DNA from: Rhodospirillales bacterium | Lineage (GTDB): Bacteria; Pseudomonadota; Alphaproteobacteria; Rhodospirillales; Shumkoniaceae | NCBI GenBank assembly: GCA_016776725.1 | Contig: JADHSV010000001.1 | Span: forward strand, 62,001 to 126,000 | Direction: 5' to 3' | Length of the DNA: 64,000 nucleotides | Shown: positions 53,412-62,186 of the stretch, one piece after another | Position numbering within the stretch: the first letter of the stretch is position 1 | Layout of the letters: each line of letters begins with the position of its first letter | The notes under the pieces: generated by a model | What the model was told of the DNA's origin: nothing | The model's input: the letters and a program-made list of their open reading frames with translations, nothing else | The model's database searches: none | Program-made: the position numbers and the translations under genes

Positions 53412-53423
53412 CATTCCGGAATG
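53412..53423. promoter_or_regulatory. second perfect palindrome beside the IclR site
   Basis: CATTCCGGAATG is a 12-bp perfect palindrome directly adjoining the IclR-type site. Both sit 12-38 bases before the GTG at 53435, so a bound protein would block the aldolase ribosome-binding region or a nearby promoter. Confidence 0.45.
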
Positions 53424-53434
53424 GGAGAAAAGCC

Positions 53435-54325
53435 GTGACATCCAAGCTCTGGGGCATCGTTCCCCCCATGACCACACCTTTTGACGCCAATGGCGATATC
53501 GACCTTCGGGCCGTGAAGCCCCAGGTGGACTGGTGCGTGGACCAGGGTGCGCACGGGCTGGCCGTGGGCGGCAGCACCGGCGAAGGCCACACGCTGGACG
53601 TCGAGGAATTCCGCGACCTGATCGAAGCGGCCGTCGAAGCATCTGCCGGGCGCGTTCCCATCATCGCCGGGATCATCGTGGACAGCACGCGCGACGCCAT
53701 CCGCCGCGGCCTGGCCATTCGCGATCTGGACGTCGCCGCGTTGCAGGTCACACCGGTCCATTACCTGTTCCGCCCCACCGATGAAGCCATGCAGGAACAC
53801 TTCCGCGTCATGGGCGAGGAAACCGGCCAGCCGATCCTTATCTACAACGTCATTCCGTGGTCGTACCTGTCGCCGGAACTGTTGTGCAAAATCATGCGCG
53901 AAGTGCCGCACGTGATCGGTGTCAAGCAAAGCGCCGGTGACTTGAAAATGCTGGCCGACCTGATGCTGATGGCACGGCCCGAGGATCGCATTTTCAGCGC
54001 CGTCGACGCCCTTTTGTATCCGTCCTACGCGCTGGGGGCGTGCGGTTCCATTGCGGCGACGCTATCGGCCATTCCGGGCCCGTGCGTTGAACAGTGGGAC
54101 GCGGTTCAAGCGGGCGATCACGCCCGCGCCCTGGCCCTGCACGAGAAAATCCTGCCCATGTGGAACGCCATCGTCGCCGACAACCTGCCCGCCTGCACCA
54201 AGTACGCCCAATCCATTCAGGGCTGCCCGGCACTTTATCCGCGCGCGCCCATGCCGCAGGCCAGCGACGAGCAAAAAACGGCGATCCGCATAGCCCTGAC
54301 GGACCTGGGGATCGCTATTTCCTAG
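53435..54325 (+). CDS. DapA/DHDPS-family aldolase or dehydratase
   Basis: 296-residue Schiff-base lyase of the dihydrodipicolinate synthase family. The core is GGSTGEGHTLDVEEF (GTTGE equivalent, about residues 47-52), the Tyr position in TPVHYLFRP (where DapA has Tyr) and the catalytic Lys in VIGVKQSAGD (about residue 164). It differs enough from DapA that lysine synthesis is unlikely; keto-deoxy sugar-acid aldolase or dehydratase chemistry is more likely. GTG 53435 has GGGAG 8 bases upstream. It follows the IclR gene and converges on the aldehyde oxidoreductase gene, 10 bp apart. Confidence 0.86.
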   Translation: MTSKLWGIVPPMTTPFDANGDIDLRAVKPQVDWCVDQGAHGLAVGGSTGEGHTLDVEEFRDLIEAAVEASAGRVPIIAGIIVDSTRDAIRRGLAIRDLDVAALQVTPVHYLFRPTDEAMQEHFRVMGEETGQPILIYNVIPWSYLSPELLCKIMREVPHVIGVKQSAGDLKMLADLMLMARPEDRIFSAVDALLYPSYALGACGSIAATLSAIPGPCVEQWDAVQAGDHARALALHEKILPMWNAIVADNLPACTKYAQSIQGCPALYPRAPMPQASDEQKTAIRIALTDLGIAIS

Positions 54326-54335
54326 TCCGCGGCTC

Positions 54336-56201
54336 CTAATCCGCGAACGGCGACAATCCGAGGCGTGTCAGCGTCTCGGACGCCGGGCGCCCTTCTTCCG
54401 TCCAGCCGCGCGCCGCATAATAGTCGCTCAGCATGGGAGCCAGCGGCGGCACGTCCAGGTCAAAATCAGCGCCGACTTTACGCAGCGTGCGCATACGCGG
54501 CGGCAGGGTGTCGTCCTTGCGGCCGATGCCGAAGCGGTTGTTGATCATACGCTTCAGGTTGAAGCCGCGCTCGCCGATTTCATTGAAATCCTGCACCGTG
54601 ATGTCGCGCCCGGTAATCATGGTGTACCACTCGGCCATGCGCGAGTACGTCGTGGCGTCGGCGATGGCGGTGAACTTGCAGATCACCAGACTGTCCAGAA
54701 CGTTCATCAGGTTCTGCACCATGGCCGTCACTTCGCCCTTGCCTTCGCGCTGGTACTTGGGATGGGATTCGGTCAGCCCCATTTCGGGTATCGTACCGCC
54801 ATCCTCGTAGACGTTCATGAAGCCCGCCAGATGGCAAGCGCCGCGATTGCTGGTGGCGTAGGCCAAAGCCTGTCCCCAGCTGTAACGCGGATCGTGCATG
54901 GGAAGCTCCAGTCCCTTGACCTCCACCGCGTACTCGGCGGCCATGCCACCAAATATTTCGGCGGCGCGGCGCGACCCGCCGGCGAGCGCGCAATCGAAAT
55001 CGCTTTCCGGGCGCCCCAGGCGTTCAAGCAGGGCCAGCGCCGACGCCCCGTCTCCGAAGGTCAGTTCCAGCCCGTCCGTGTCCTCCAGCGTCACAACGCC
55101 CTTCTCGAAACATTCGAAGGCGAAGGCGATGACCATGCCGGCCGAAATGGTGTCGAGGCCCAACTGGTTGCAGCGTTCGTTCAGTTTGATAATGGCTTCG
55201 GGGTCGTCGATGTTGAGCAGGCTGCCGAAACTGGCCATGGTTTCGTATTCGGGGCCGGAAATTTCGCCCACGGTGGCGAACGGTCCGTCTTTCACTTCCA
55301 TGGTGCGCGCGCACAGGATGGTGCAGCGTTTGCACCCGCTTCGCTTTAACTGATATTTGCGGATCATCGCCGTGCCGGTGATCTTTTTGGACAGCGGCGT
55401 GTTCTGCCCGGTGCGCCAGTTATCGATGGGCAAATCGCCGATCTCATCGCAAATAATTAACCCGCCGCCGGTGCCATAGGTGCGGAAGTTTTCCAGCGTT
55501 TCCTGAACCTCCGGGACGGTGGCCTTGATGGATGCCGCCAGTTCATCGGGCTTGGCCACGGGGGCCACGGCCTTGCCTTTGCCCGACACGACAACAGCTT
55601 TCAGCATCTTCGAGCCCATCACCGCGCCGACGCCACAGCGCCCGGCAAAGCGGGTGTGCCGCCCGTCATGGCCGATGGCCGCGAAGCCGACCATGCGCTC
55701 GCCGCCCGGTCCGATCACGCCGTTCACCACGTCCTTGCCGTAGGCCGCCTTGAGGTTCTCGTCGACCTCGTAGATCTCCTGACCCCAATAGGGCGCGCCG
55801 TCTTCCAGGCGAATTCCATCTTCTTCGATGACCAGAATGACCGGCGCCTCCGACGCCCCGGTAAAGACAATTCCGTCCAGCCCGCAGCCCTTGAGTTGAC
55901 GCCCGAAGGCCCCGCCGCTGTTGGCCTCGCCATAGCCGCCCGACACCGGCGACAGGGTGACGACTTCGTAACGCCCGCCCGCCGGAATATTGGTGCCGGT
56001 AAACGGCCCGGTCATCATGATCAGGGGATTGTCGGGGCCCAGCGGATCGGTATCGCCGTCGGTCAGCCGCGCCAGAATGGCCGCGCCCAGACAGCTGCCG
56101 CCAATGAAATCACCCGCATCCGCCTCGCCTATGGGCCGAACCTCGATCTCGCCTTTGGTCAGATCAACCCAGGCCACGCGATCATGATATCCACCGAGCA
56201 T
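54336..56201 (-). CDS. Tungsten-type aldehyde ferredoxin oxidoreductase
   Basis: 621-residue enzyme of the AOR family, which oxidises aldehydes to carboxylic acids with a bis-tungstopterin cofactor and one [4Fe-4S] cluster. The cluster motif is GCKRCTILCART (CxxCxxxC, about residues 289-297) with the fourth Cys in SNRGACHLAG (about 497); DTISAGMVIAFAF and the N-terminal YHDRVAWVDLTKGEIE (the latter about 5-20) match AOR. ATG 56201 has AGGGAG upstream. The upstream intergenic DNA holds palindromes, then a RAYT-type hairpin. Tungsten enzymes are rare in alphaproteobacteria. Confidence 0.93.
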   Translation of the reverse strand: MLGGYHDRVAWVDLTKGEIEVRPIGEADAGDFIGGSCLGAAILARLTDGDTDPLGPDNPLIMMTGPFTGTNIPAGGRYEVVTLSPVSGGYGEANSGGAFGRQLKGCGLDGIVFTGASEAPVILVIEEDGIRLEDGAPYWGQEIYEVDENLKAAYGKDVVNGVIGPGGERMVGFAAIGHDGRHTRFAGRCGVGAVMGSKMLKAVVVSGKGKAVAPVAKPDELAASIKATVPEVQETLENFRTYGTGGGLIICDEIGDLPIDNWRTGQNTPLSKKITGTAMIRKYQLKRSGCKRCTILCARTMEVKDGPFATVGEISGPEYETMASFGSLLNIDDPEAIIKLNERCNQLGLDTISAGMVIAFAFECFEKGVVTLEDTDGLELTFGDGASALALLERLGRPESDFDCALAGGSRRAAEIFGGMAAEYAVEVKGLELPMHDPRYSWGQALAYATSNRGACHLAGFMNVYEDGGTIPEMGLTESHPKYQREGKGEVTAMVQNLMNVLDSLVICKFTAIADATTYSRMAEWYTMITGRDITVQDFNEIGERGFNLKRMINNRFGIGRKDDTLPPRMRTLRKVGADFDLDVPPLAPMLSDYYAARGWTEEGRPASETLTRLGLSPFAD

Positions 56202-56304
56202 CTTCTTCAACTCCCTGTAAAATCCCGTTTCGAGCCTGCGAAAGCCCGCTTGAAACAAACTACCACATTGAAAACAAACAAAAACACCCCCAAACGGCAC
56301 GAAA

Positions 56305-56326
56305 ATGCATGCATTTGCATGCAAAT
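56305..56326. promoter_or_regulatory. overlapping palindromes upstream of AOR
   Basis: ATGCATGCAT (56305-56314) is followed by ATTTGCATGCAAAT (56313-56326), a 14-bp perfect palindrome. They lie about 105 bases upstream of the aldehyde oxidoreductase ATG and are candidate operator or regulator sites. The regulator is unknown. Confidence 0.45.
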
Positions 56327-56467
56327 GTCGTCATTCAGCACCTTGGCAGCAGCTACCCTTTCCCAAAAATCTTCTCTATTTTCCTTTTTCAGCATCATAA
56401 TTCCATCTTGAGATATGATACCGCAACCCCAAGATAGCTCCCCGATAAAGCCGATTTGGCCATGACG

Positions 56468-56587
56468 AAAACCGGGGACAAAAACCGGGGACGACAAAAA
56501 CCGGGGACAGTATACCATTTCCTGTCACGGAAAATCGAGCAGCACGAAAAAAAGGAAACGCGAAAACGGTATACTGTCCCCGGTTTT
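56468..56587. repeat. RAYT-related miniature element with iterated end
   Basis: AAAACCGGGGAC occurs three times on the left (56468, 56481, 56497). The third copy extends to AAAACCGGGGACAGTATACC (56497-56516), and its perfect 20-bp inverted copy is at 56568-56587. No ORF lies between. The GGGACAGTATAC core matches the RAYT ends and the 48.7-kb hairpin, and the iterated left end parallels the RAYT element itself. Confidence 0.75.
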
Positions 56588-56605
56588 CGAATTCCTTTGG
56601 CTGGC

Positions 56606-57976
56606 TTAGCGTACGCGGCCTCGGGTTAGGGAGGCGAAGATGCCCAGGATGCATAGGGTGGCGAAGATGGCGAAGGCGACTTTCATGCCTTGCATGAGGG
56701 CCGGGTAGTGTTCGGGCGCGATGCGCACCCGTCCCATGAAGACGGCGAAGATCAGGGTGGCGATGCCCATGCTGACCATCTGCCCCAACAGGCGCATGGT
56801 GCCCATTATGCCCGTCGCGATGCCGTAGAATCGCCGGTCAACGGAGCTCATGATGGCGTTGGTGTTGGGCGACGTGAACAGGCCCAGCCCGGTTCCGAAA
56901 ACGGCCAGCACGACCATCAGGAAAGAGAGCGGCGTATCGCCGTTCAGGAAAATCAGGGCAATCAGGGCCGTGGTCGAGCAGGCCATGCCCAACGACGAGA
57001 TAATGCGCGGCTCGATACGGTCCGACAGGCGCCCGGCCAGGGGTGAGACGATGGCCATCATCACCGGCTGGGCGACCAGCACCAGACCCGCCGCCTGGGG
57101 GCTCATGCCTTTTAGGTGTTGCAGATACAGGCTGAGCAGGAAGGCCACGGCGAAGGTGGCGCTGTAGTTGAGCATCGCCGCCAGACTGGACAGGGCGAAG
57201 ACCCGGTTCTCGAAGAACAGGCTCATGCGCAGGACCGGGTTGTCGACGCGCATCTCCCACACCACGAAGGCCGCCATGCACACGATGCCGGGCACGATCA
57301 GCGCCAGGCTGAAGACACCCGGCAGCAGCGAAACACCCCACATGATGCAGATCAGCGCCAGGGCGTAGATAAGGGCGCCGGGCAAATCGAAGGCCTCACC
57401 CCGGGCCTCGGCCCAATCGCCCTTGAGGCGCGTGAAAGTAAGGCCCAGGCTAAGCAGGCACAGGGGCAGGATGAAGACAAAGATGCCGCGCCACGATAGA
57501 TACTGGGTGAGGATGCCGCCCAAAAAAGGCCCCATGGACAGGCCCACGTAAACGGCTGCCACGTTGATGCCCAGCACCTTGCCCCGTTGTTCTTTGGGAA
57601 ACACCGACATGAGAATGGCCGTGCCCGTGGCGAAGATCATGCCGCTGCCAAAACCCTGAAAGACGCGGAACGCAATCAGCATGGGGCCCGAGGTGGACAG
57701 GGCGATCAGCAGCGAGAACACGGTGAAGGTGATCATCCCCACCGTGAAAATGCGTTTGCGCCCATGAATGTCGGCCAGCCGCCCGGCGGGAACCAGGGCC
57801 ACCGCCGCCGCCAGCAGATAGGCCGTGGCGACCCAGCTTAGCAGCACCGCATTCATGGGGAAGTCCCGCTCGATGGAAGGAAGCGCGATGTTGACGGACG
57901 CCCCCATGAACGGCGTCACGAAGGACGTCACCATGGCGATGGCCAAGGCCGATTTCCGTGTCTTGCCGTCTTCCAT
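56606..57976 (-). CDS. MFS transporter, DHA2-like
   Basis: 456-residue major facilitator with about 12-14 membrane segments. It shows the cytoplasmic loop motif GRLADIHGRKRIF (motif A, about 67-79) and RVFQGFGSGMIFATG (motif C-like, about 107-121), typical of the drug/H+ antiporter-2 group. Substrate unknown. ATG 57976 (MEDGKTRK) is preferred to 58036. It ends 19 bp from the hairpin element. Confidence 0.85.
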   Translation of the reverse strand: MEDGKTRKSALAIAMVTSFVTPFMGASVNIALPSIERDFPMNAVLLSWVATAYLLAAAVALVPAGRLADIHGRKRIFTVGMITFTVFSLLIALSTSGPMLIAFRVFQGFGSGMIFATGTAILMSVFPKEQRGKVLGINVAAVYVGLSMGPFLGGILTQYLSWRGIFVFILPLCLLSLGLTFTRLKGDWAEARGEAFDLPGALIYALALICIMWGVSLLPGVFSLALIVPGIVCMAAFVVWEMRVDNPVLRMSLFFENRVFALSSLAAMLNYSATFAVAFLLSLYLQHLKGMSPQAAGLVLVAQPVMMAIVSPLAGRLSDRIEPRIISSLGMACSTTALIALIFLNGDTPLSFLMVVLAVFGTGLGLFTSPNTNAIMSSVDRRFYGIATGIMGTMRLLGQMVSMGIATLIFAVFMGRVRIAPEHYPALMQGMKVAFAIFATLCILGIFASLTRGRVR

Positions 57977-58310
57977 GGAGAAACCGCCGGTTGTTGTTAT
58001 TGTTCGCCGCAATCCCGAGCCACGAGACCATAACACCCGCGCCCCCGGTTAAAAAGGCGACAACACGAATTGAGCCACACAACACGAACGCTATCGAATC
58101 GAACCGGGCAGGTCCTGGCTGGTCGGATCCAAGGATTTCCCACGCGATCTTGTCCCGGTGTTCAGGCAGCAGATGAAACGAATGCTGGCCGACGGGACCT
58201 ATTTTGGAAGACCCCCGCCGCCAATCTCCATGCTGGCGGATTGAAGCTCCATCCGTCACCCTTTACAATGGGTTTCACCAATCCTTCATCAAATCCACCA
58301 GGAGCAAAAA
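57977..58310. other. intergenic region upstream of SDR
   Basis: About 330 bases with no convincing gene. It should hold divergent promoters for the MFS and SDR genes. CAGGAG lies about 6 bases before the SDR ATG. Confidence 0.4.
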
Positions 58311-59072
58311 ATGGGATCACTTGTTGGGAAGCGGGCTTTCGTGACGGGGGCAGAACAAGGTATCGGCAAAGCCGTTGCCGAGGGTTTGCTGCATGCAGGT
58401 TGTGATGTCGCCATCCACTACTTCATGGGTGAAGAGGGACCGAAAGAGCTGGTCGCGCTGGCGGAAACGCTCGGGCGCAGGGCAAGCTATTTTCAGGCCG
58501 ACCTGACAGATGAAAACGCAGTCGTCGAGGTGGTCAAACAGGCCAGTGACTTCCTGGGCAGCATGGATGTTCTGGTCAATAATGTCGGCGGGCTGGTCGA
58601 ACGCCGGTGGCTGGAAAAGATGGACCTGACCCTTTGGCGGAAAGTCAACGACATCAACATGACCTCTATGATGTTGGTCACGCGCGAAGCTGTGCCGCAT
58701 CTTGCCAAAGCTGGTGGCGCCTCCATCGTCAATCTGGCGTCGCTGGCGGGCCGGAAAGGCGGCCATCCGGGATCGCTGGCCTACTCGATCACCAAGGGTG
58801 CGGTTTTGACGTTTACGCGGGCGCTGTCCAACGAATTGGGCGACCAGGGTATTCGCGTCAATGCGGTGGCGCCGGGGCTAATTCTGGGGACCCGTTTCCA
58901 CGACACGCACACGACGAAGGAATCCGCCGACGAGACGATTAAAGGAATTCCATTGGAACGCGCCGGAGATGTCTACGATGTCGCAAGGCCGATCGTCTTC
59001 CTGGCGTCCGAATACGACGGATTTATCACCGGCGAGACCATCGACATCAACGGCGGGGTGTACTGCGCCTAA
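58311..59072 (+). CDS. SDR family oxidoreductase
   Basis: 253-residue classical short-chain dehydrogenase. Cofactor site TGAEQGIGKAVAEG (about 9-22), NNVGG (about 88), catalytic Ser in NLASLAGRKGG and YSITK (YxxxK, about 157-161), C-terminal FITGETIDINGG. Substrate unknown; glucose/sugar-alcohol or 3-oxoacyl reductase roles are possible. It converges with the first GMC gene, overlapping stop ends by 4 bp. Confidence 0.9.
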   Translation: MGSLVGKRAFVTGAEQGIGKAVAEGLLHAGCDVAIHYFMGEEGPKELVALAETLGRRASYFQADLTDENAVVEVVKQASDFLGSMDVLVNNVGGLVERRWLEKMDLTLWRKVNDINMTSMMLVTREAVPHLAKAGGASIVNLASLAGRKGGHPGSLAYSITKGAVLTFTRALSNELGDQGIRVNAVAPGLILGTRFHDTHTTKESADETIKGIPLERAGDVYDVARPIVFLASEYDGFITGETIDINGGVYCA

Positions 59073-60652
59073 ATCTTGCCAAGAATATGATCGGCGGCCT
59101 TCTCCGCGATCATGAGGGTCGGGGCGGCCGTGTTGGAGCTGTTGACCCGTGGCATGACGGACGAGTCGCAGACACGCACGTTCTCCAGCCCGTGGACTTT
59201 GAGGTCCGTGCCGACCACGGCCATGTCGTCGACGCCCATTTTGCATGCGCCCACCGGGTGATAGTCCGTTTTGGCGAATTTGCAGGCGTAGGCGGCGATT
59301 TCGTCGTCGGTCTGGACGTCCGGGCCCGGCAGAAATTCGCCTTTTAGATAGGGCTCAAACGCCGATTGGCGCATGATTTCGCGCACCCAGCGAAACGCCT
59401 TGATGGAGATTTCCCGATCATACGCATCGCCCCAGTAGTTGGGGTCGATAAGCGGCGGCTGCGCGGGATCGGCGCTTTGCAATTTCACCGATCCCCGGCT
59501 GCGCGGACGCAGGAAGGCTGAATTGGATGTGACGCCGTTGCGGATTTTCTCAACACCCACTTCCAGGCCCGATCCGGGCAGGAAATGGAACTGGATATCG
59601 GGCGAGCGGGCGTCCGGATCGGCGTACCAGAAGCCGCCGCCGTCACACAGGTTGGACGCAATGGGCCCCGATCTGAACATCAGGTATTGCAGCCCGGCCC
59701 AGACTTGCATGGGCAACGATTTGTAAACATCGAAACTGTAATCGCCCGAGCATTCGTTGATGGCGAATATGTCCATGTGATCATGGAAATTCCGGCCGAC
59801 ACCTTCCAGGCTGTGCACCGTGTCGATGCCCACTTCCTTCAACTCGGGCCCGCGCCCGACACCCGACAGCATCAACAGCTTTGGCGATCCGACCGCGCCC
59901 GCGGTAACGATAACTTCGCGCTCGCAAACGGCGCTTTGCAGAGCCGATGAGCCGCGTTCCACCCACTCGACACCAACGGCCCTTTTGCCTTCAAACAAAA
60001 TGCGGGTGGCCATGGCGCGGGATTTGACGGTCAGGTTCTTGCGTCCGCGTGCCGGATACAGGTAGGCCGACGCGCCGCTTGAACGTTTACCGTCGCGGTT
60101 GGTCACCTGATAAACACCGATGCCTTCCTGCACCGCCCCGTTGAAATCGTGATTGTAGGGAATACCCGCCTGCTGGGCGGCACGCACGTAAACCAGGGTT
60201 AGAGGATGGGGGACCGGATCGGACACCTGAAACGGGCCGCCCTGGCCGTGGAATTCATCGACGAAACGCGGGTTGTCCTCCAGCTTTCGATAGTAGGGCA
60301 GGATGTCGGCAAACGCCCAGCCTTGGCAGCCGCATTCGTTGGCCCATTCATCGAAATCTGCAGGGTGCCCGCGGGTATAAACCTGGGCGTTGATGGACGT
60401 GCCGCCGCCCATAACCTTGCCCTGCGGGTACCAGACGCGCTTGCCGTCCAGCCCCTTTTGCGGAACCGTTTCATAGCCCCACGTGCCACGCGCGCCGGTC
60501 AGTTTGGCAAAACCGCCGGGCATCCTGAAATAGGGATGGCTGTCGGGATCGCCCGCTTCCAGCAGCAGAACTCGAGCGTCTGCGTCTTCGCTGAGACGAT
60601 TGGCCAGACAACACCCGGCCGGTCCACCGCCTGCGATAATGTAATCGTACAT
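59069..60652 (-). CDS. GMC family oxidoreductase (choline dehydrogenase-like)
   Basis: 527-residue FAD enzyme of the glucose-methanol-choline family, oxidising an alcohol. It starts with the ADP-binding MYDYIIAGGGPAGCCLANRL; GMC signature 1 is near GGGTSINAQVYTRG (about 83-96); the C-terminal active-site pair is in HPVGACKMG and SSNTAAPTLMIAEKAA. Length matches. It follows the second GMC gene by 9 bp on the same strand, forming an operon with the sugar ABC genes. Confidence 0.9.
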   Translation of the reverse strand: MYDYIIAGGGPAGCCLANRLSEDADARVLLLEAGDPDSHPYFRMPGGFAKLTGARGTWGYETVPQKGLDGKRVWYPQGKVMGGGTSINAQVYTRGHPADFDEWANECGCQGWAFADILPYYRKLEDNPRFVDEFHGQGGPFQVSDPVPHPLTLVYVRAAQQAGIPYNHDFNGAVQEGIGVYQVTNRDGKRSSGASAYLYPARGRKNLTVKSRAMATRILFEGKRAVGVEWVERGSSALQSAVCEREVIVTAGAVGSPKLLMLSGVGRGPELKEVGIDTVHSLEGVGRNFHDHMDIFAINECSGDYSFDVYKSLPMQVWAGLQYLMFRSGPIASNLCDGGGFWYADPDARSPDIQFHFLPGSGLEVGVEKIRNGVTSNSAFLRPRSRGSVKLQSADPAQPPLIDPNYWGDAYDREISIKAFRWVREIMRQSAFEPYLKGEFLPGPDVQTDDEIAAYACKFAKTDYHPVGACKMGVDDMAVVGTDLKVHGLENVRVCDSSVMPRVNSSNTAAPTLMIAEKAADHILGKI

Positions 60653-60661
60653 GGAAGTTCC

Positions 60662-62182
60662 CTAGCTCGCTTTCAGTTCGCTTTCCCTTAAGTGTTCGCC
60701 GACCCGTAAAGCCTGCGCCGCCACCGTCAACGCCGGATTGACCGCCGCCGAAGATGGGAAGAACCCGGCATCGACCACATACAGGTTTTCGTGATCATAG
60801 GCCTTGCATAACGGATCCAGCGGCGCTTTCGCCGGATCGTCGCCGAAACGCACGGTGCCGCATTGATGCGACGGCGTTTCCTTGGAAAAGGTCTGGCTGA
60901 CGACAATGGGAAATCCGGCCGCGCGCAAAAACTTCTTGGTGCGCGCCACAAGCCGCGCGTGCGCCGCCGTGTTGGTGCGCCGCCACGATAAGCAGATGCC
61001 GCCGTCGTCGCGAACGGTGACCCGGCTTTCGGGATCGGGCAAATCTTCGCTCATGGCGTACCAATCGACGCTGTGCCCGGCCAGCCATTGCCGGCCCCAC
61101 CCAGGCATCCAGCCCAGCGCGCCGCGCAGCATGGGTTCCTTGATTTTGCCAAGCAGCTGAATGTTGCCCAGCGGGTAGCCATATGCCTCGCCATCGCCGA
61201 AATAAAAATCGTTGAGGCTGAGGCTTTTCTGGAACCGCGTCGTGAATTTGTGAAAAGGTTTCAGCGCCATGACCGCGCTGCAATTGTGGTTCATGTAGAA
61301 CCGCCCGACCATGCCGGACGAATTGGCCAAGCCATCGGGGTTGGCGTCATTGGCCGAGCGCAGCAGCAAAACGGCGCTGTTGATGGCCCCCGCCGACAAC
61401 ACGAAAAGATCGGCCTCGATGCTTTCGCTGCGGCCATTCAACGTGACTTCGACGGCAACGATCCGCTTGCCCGTCTCGTCCGTGACCAGACGATTGACCA
61501 TCGCGCCGGTACACAGCGTGACATTGCCTGCGGCCAAGGCAGGATCAAGCAGGCAAATCTCGGCGTCGCCCTTGCCGTCCACCTTGCAAGGGAAGCCGTC
61601 GCAGGTGTCGCACGCGATACATTTTCCGCCGTCGTGGTACTGAACCGATGTCGGCAGCGGGAACGGTTTCAGCCCCAATTCGCGCAAACGATCCGCCACG
61701 CCCGCAATTTCAGGGTCGTGCGGCACGGGCCCAAAGGGGTAACCGCCCGAACGCGGCGGCTCGGTCGGATCACGCCCGGCTTCGCCGTGCACGCCAAACA
61801 GCCGTTCAGCTTCGGTGTAATAAGGCTCCAGCGTATCGTAGCTGACCGGCCACGCGGGCGATGTGCCCCCTTCGTGTTCCAGTTCGCCGAAATCCTCGGC
61901 CCGGAACCGCAGCATGGTGGTGCCAAACACCTTGGTATTTCCGCCGACGTAGTAGAATTGTCCGGGCTGGAAGGGCTGGCCTTGCGCGTCGAACCAGTCT
62001 TCATCGGCCTTGTAACAGGCCTTGGCGTAGACCTCTTCGACGTCCCAGTTGCGATCCTCGCGAACTAGGCGTTCGCCGCGTTCCAGCACCAGGACGGACG
62101 CGCCGCTCGACGCCAGACAATGAGCAATCGCAGAGCCGCCAACGCCGGAACCAATGATCACGACGTCTACGCGGTCCGCCAT
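60662..62182 (-). CDS. GMC-type flavin oxidoreductase, second copy
   Basis: 506-residue FAD oxidoreductase with an N-terminal dinucleotide-binding VDVVIIGSGVGGSAIAHCLA and a C-terminal GMC domain (SHQCGTVRFGDD, AVNPALTVAAQALR). It is distantly related to the first GMC enzyme and resembles the gluconate 2-dehydrogenase/cholesterol-oxidase-like branch. The ATG at 62182 is used; a longer frame to 62245 runs into the ABC ATPase gene. It lies 4 bp downstream of that gene. Confidence 0.87.
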   Translation of the reverse strand: MADRVDVVIIGSGVGGSAIAHCLASSGASVLVLERGERLVREDRNWDVEEVYAKACYKADEDWFDAQGQPFQPGQFYYVGGNTKVFGTTMLRFRAEDFGELEHEGGTSPAWPVSYDTLEPYYTEAERLFGVHGEAGRDPTEPPRSGGYPFGPVPHDPEIAGVADRLRELGLKPFPLPTSVQYHDGGKCIACDTCDGFPCKVDGKGDAEICLLDPALAAGNVTLCTGAMVNRLVTDETGKRIVAVEVTLNGRSESIEADLFVLSAGAINSAVLLLRSANDANPDGLANSSGMVGRFYMNHNCSAVMALKPFHKFTTRFQKSLSLNDFYFGDGEAYGYPLGNIQLLGKIKEPMLRGALGWMPGWGRQWLAGHSVDWYAMSEDLPDPESRVTVRDDGGICLSWRRTNTAAHARLVARTKKFLRAAGFPIVVSQTFSKETPSHQCGTVRFGDDPAKAPLDPLCKAYDHENLYVVDAGFFPSSAAVNPALTVAAQALRVGEHLRESELKAS

Positions 62183-62186
62183 CGCC

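Noticed and set aside
61073-62068. 331-residue open frame on the plus strand over the second GMC gene
   Set aside because: Antisense shadow; the minus-strand gene has the dinucleotide-binding and GMC motifs.
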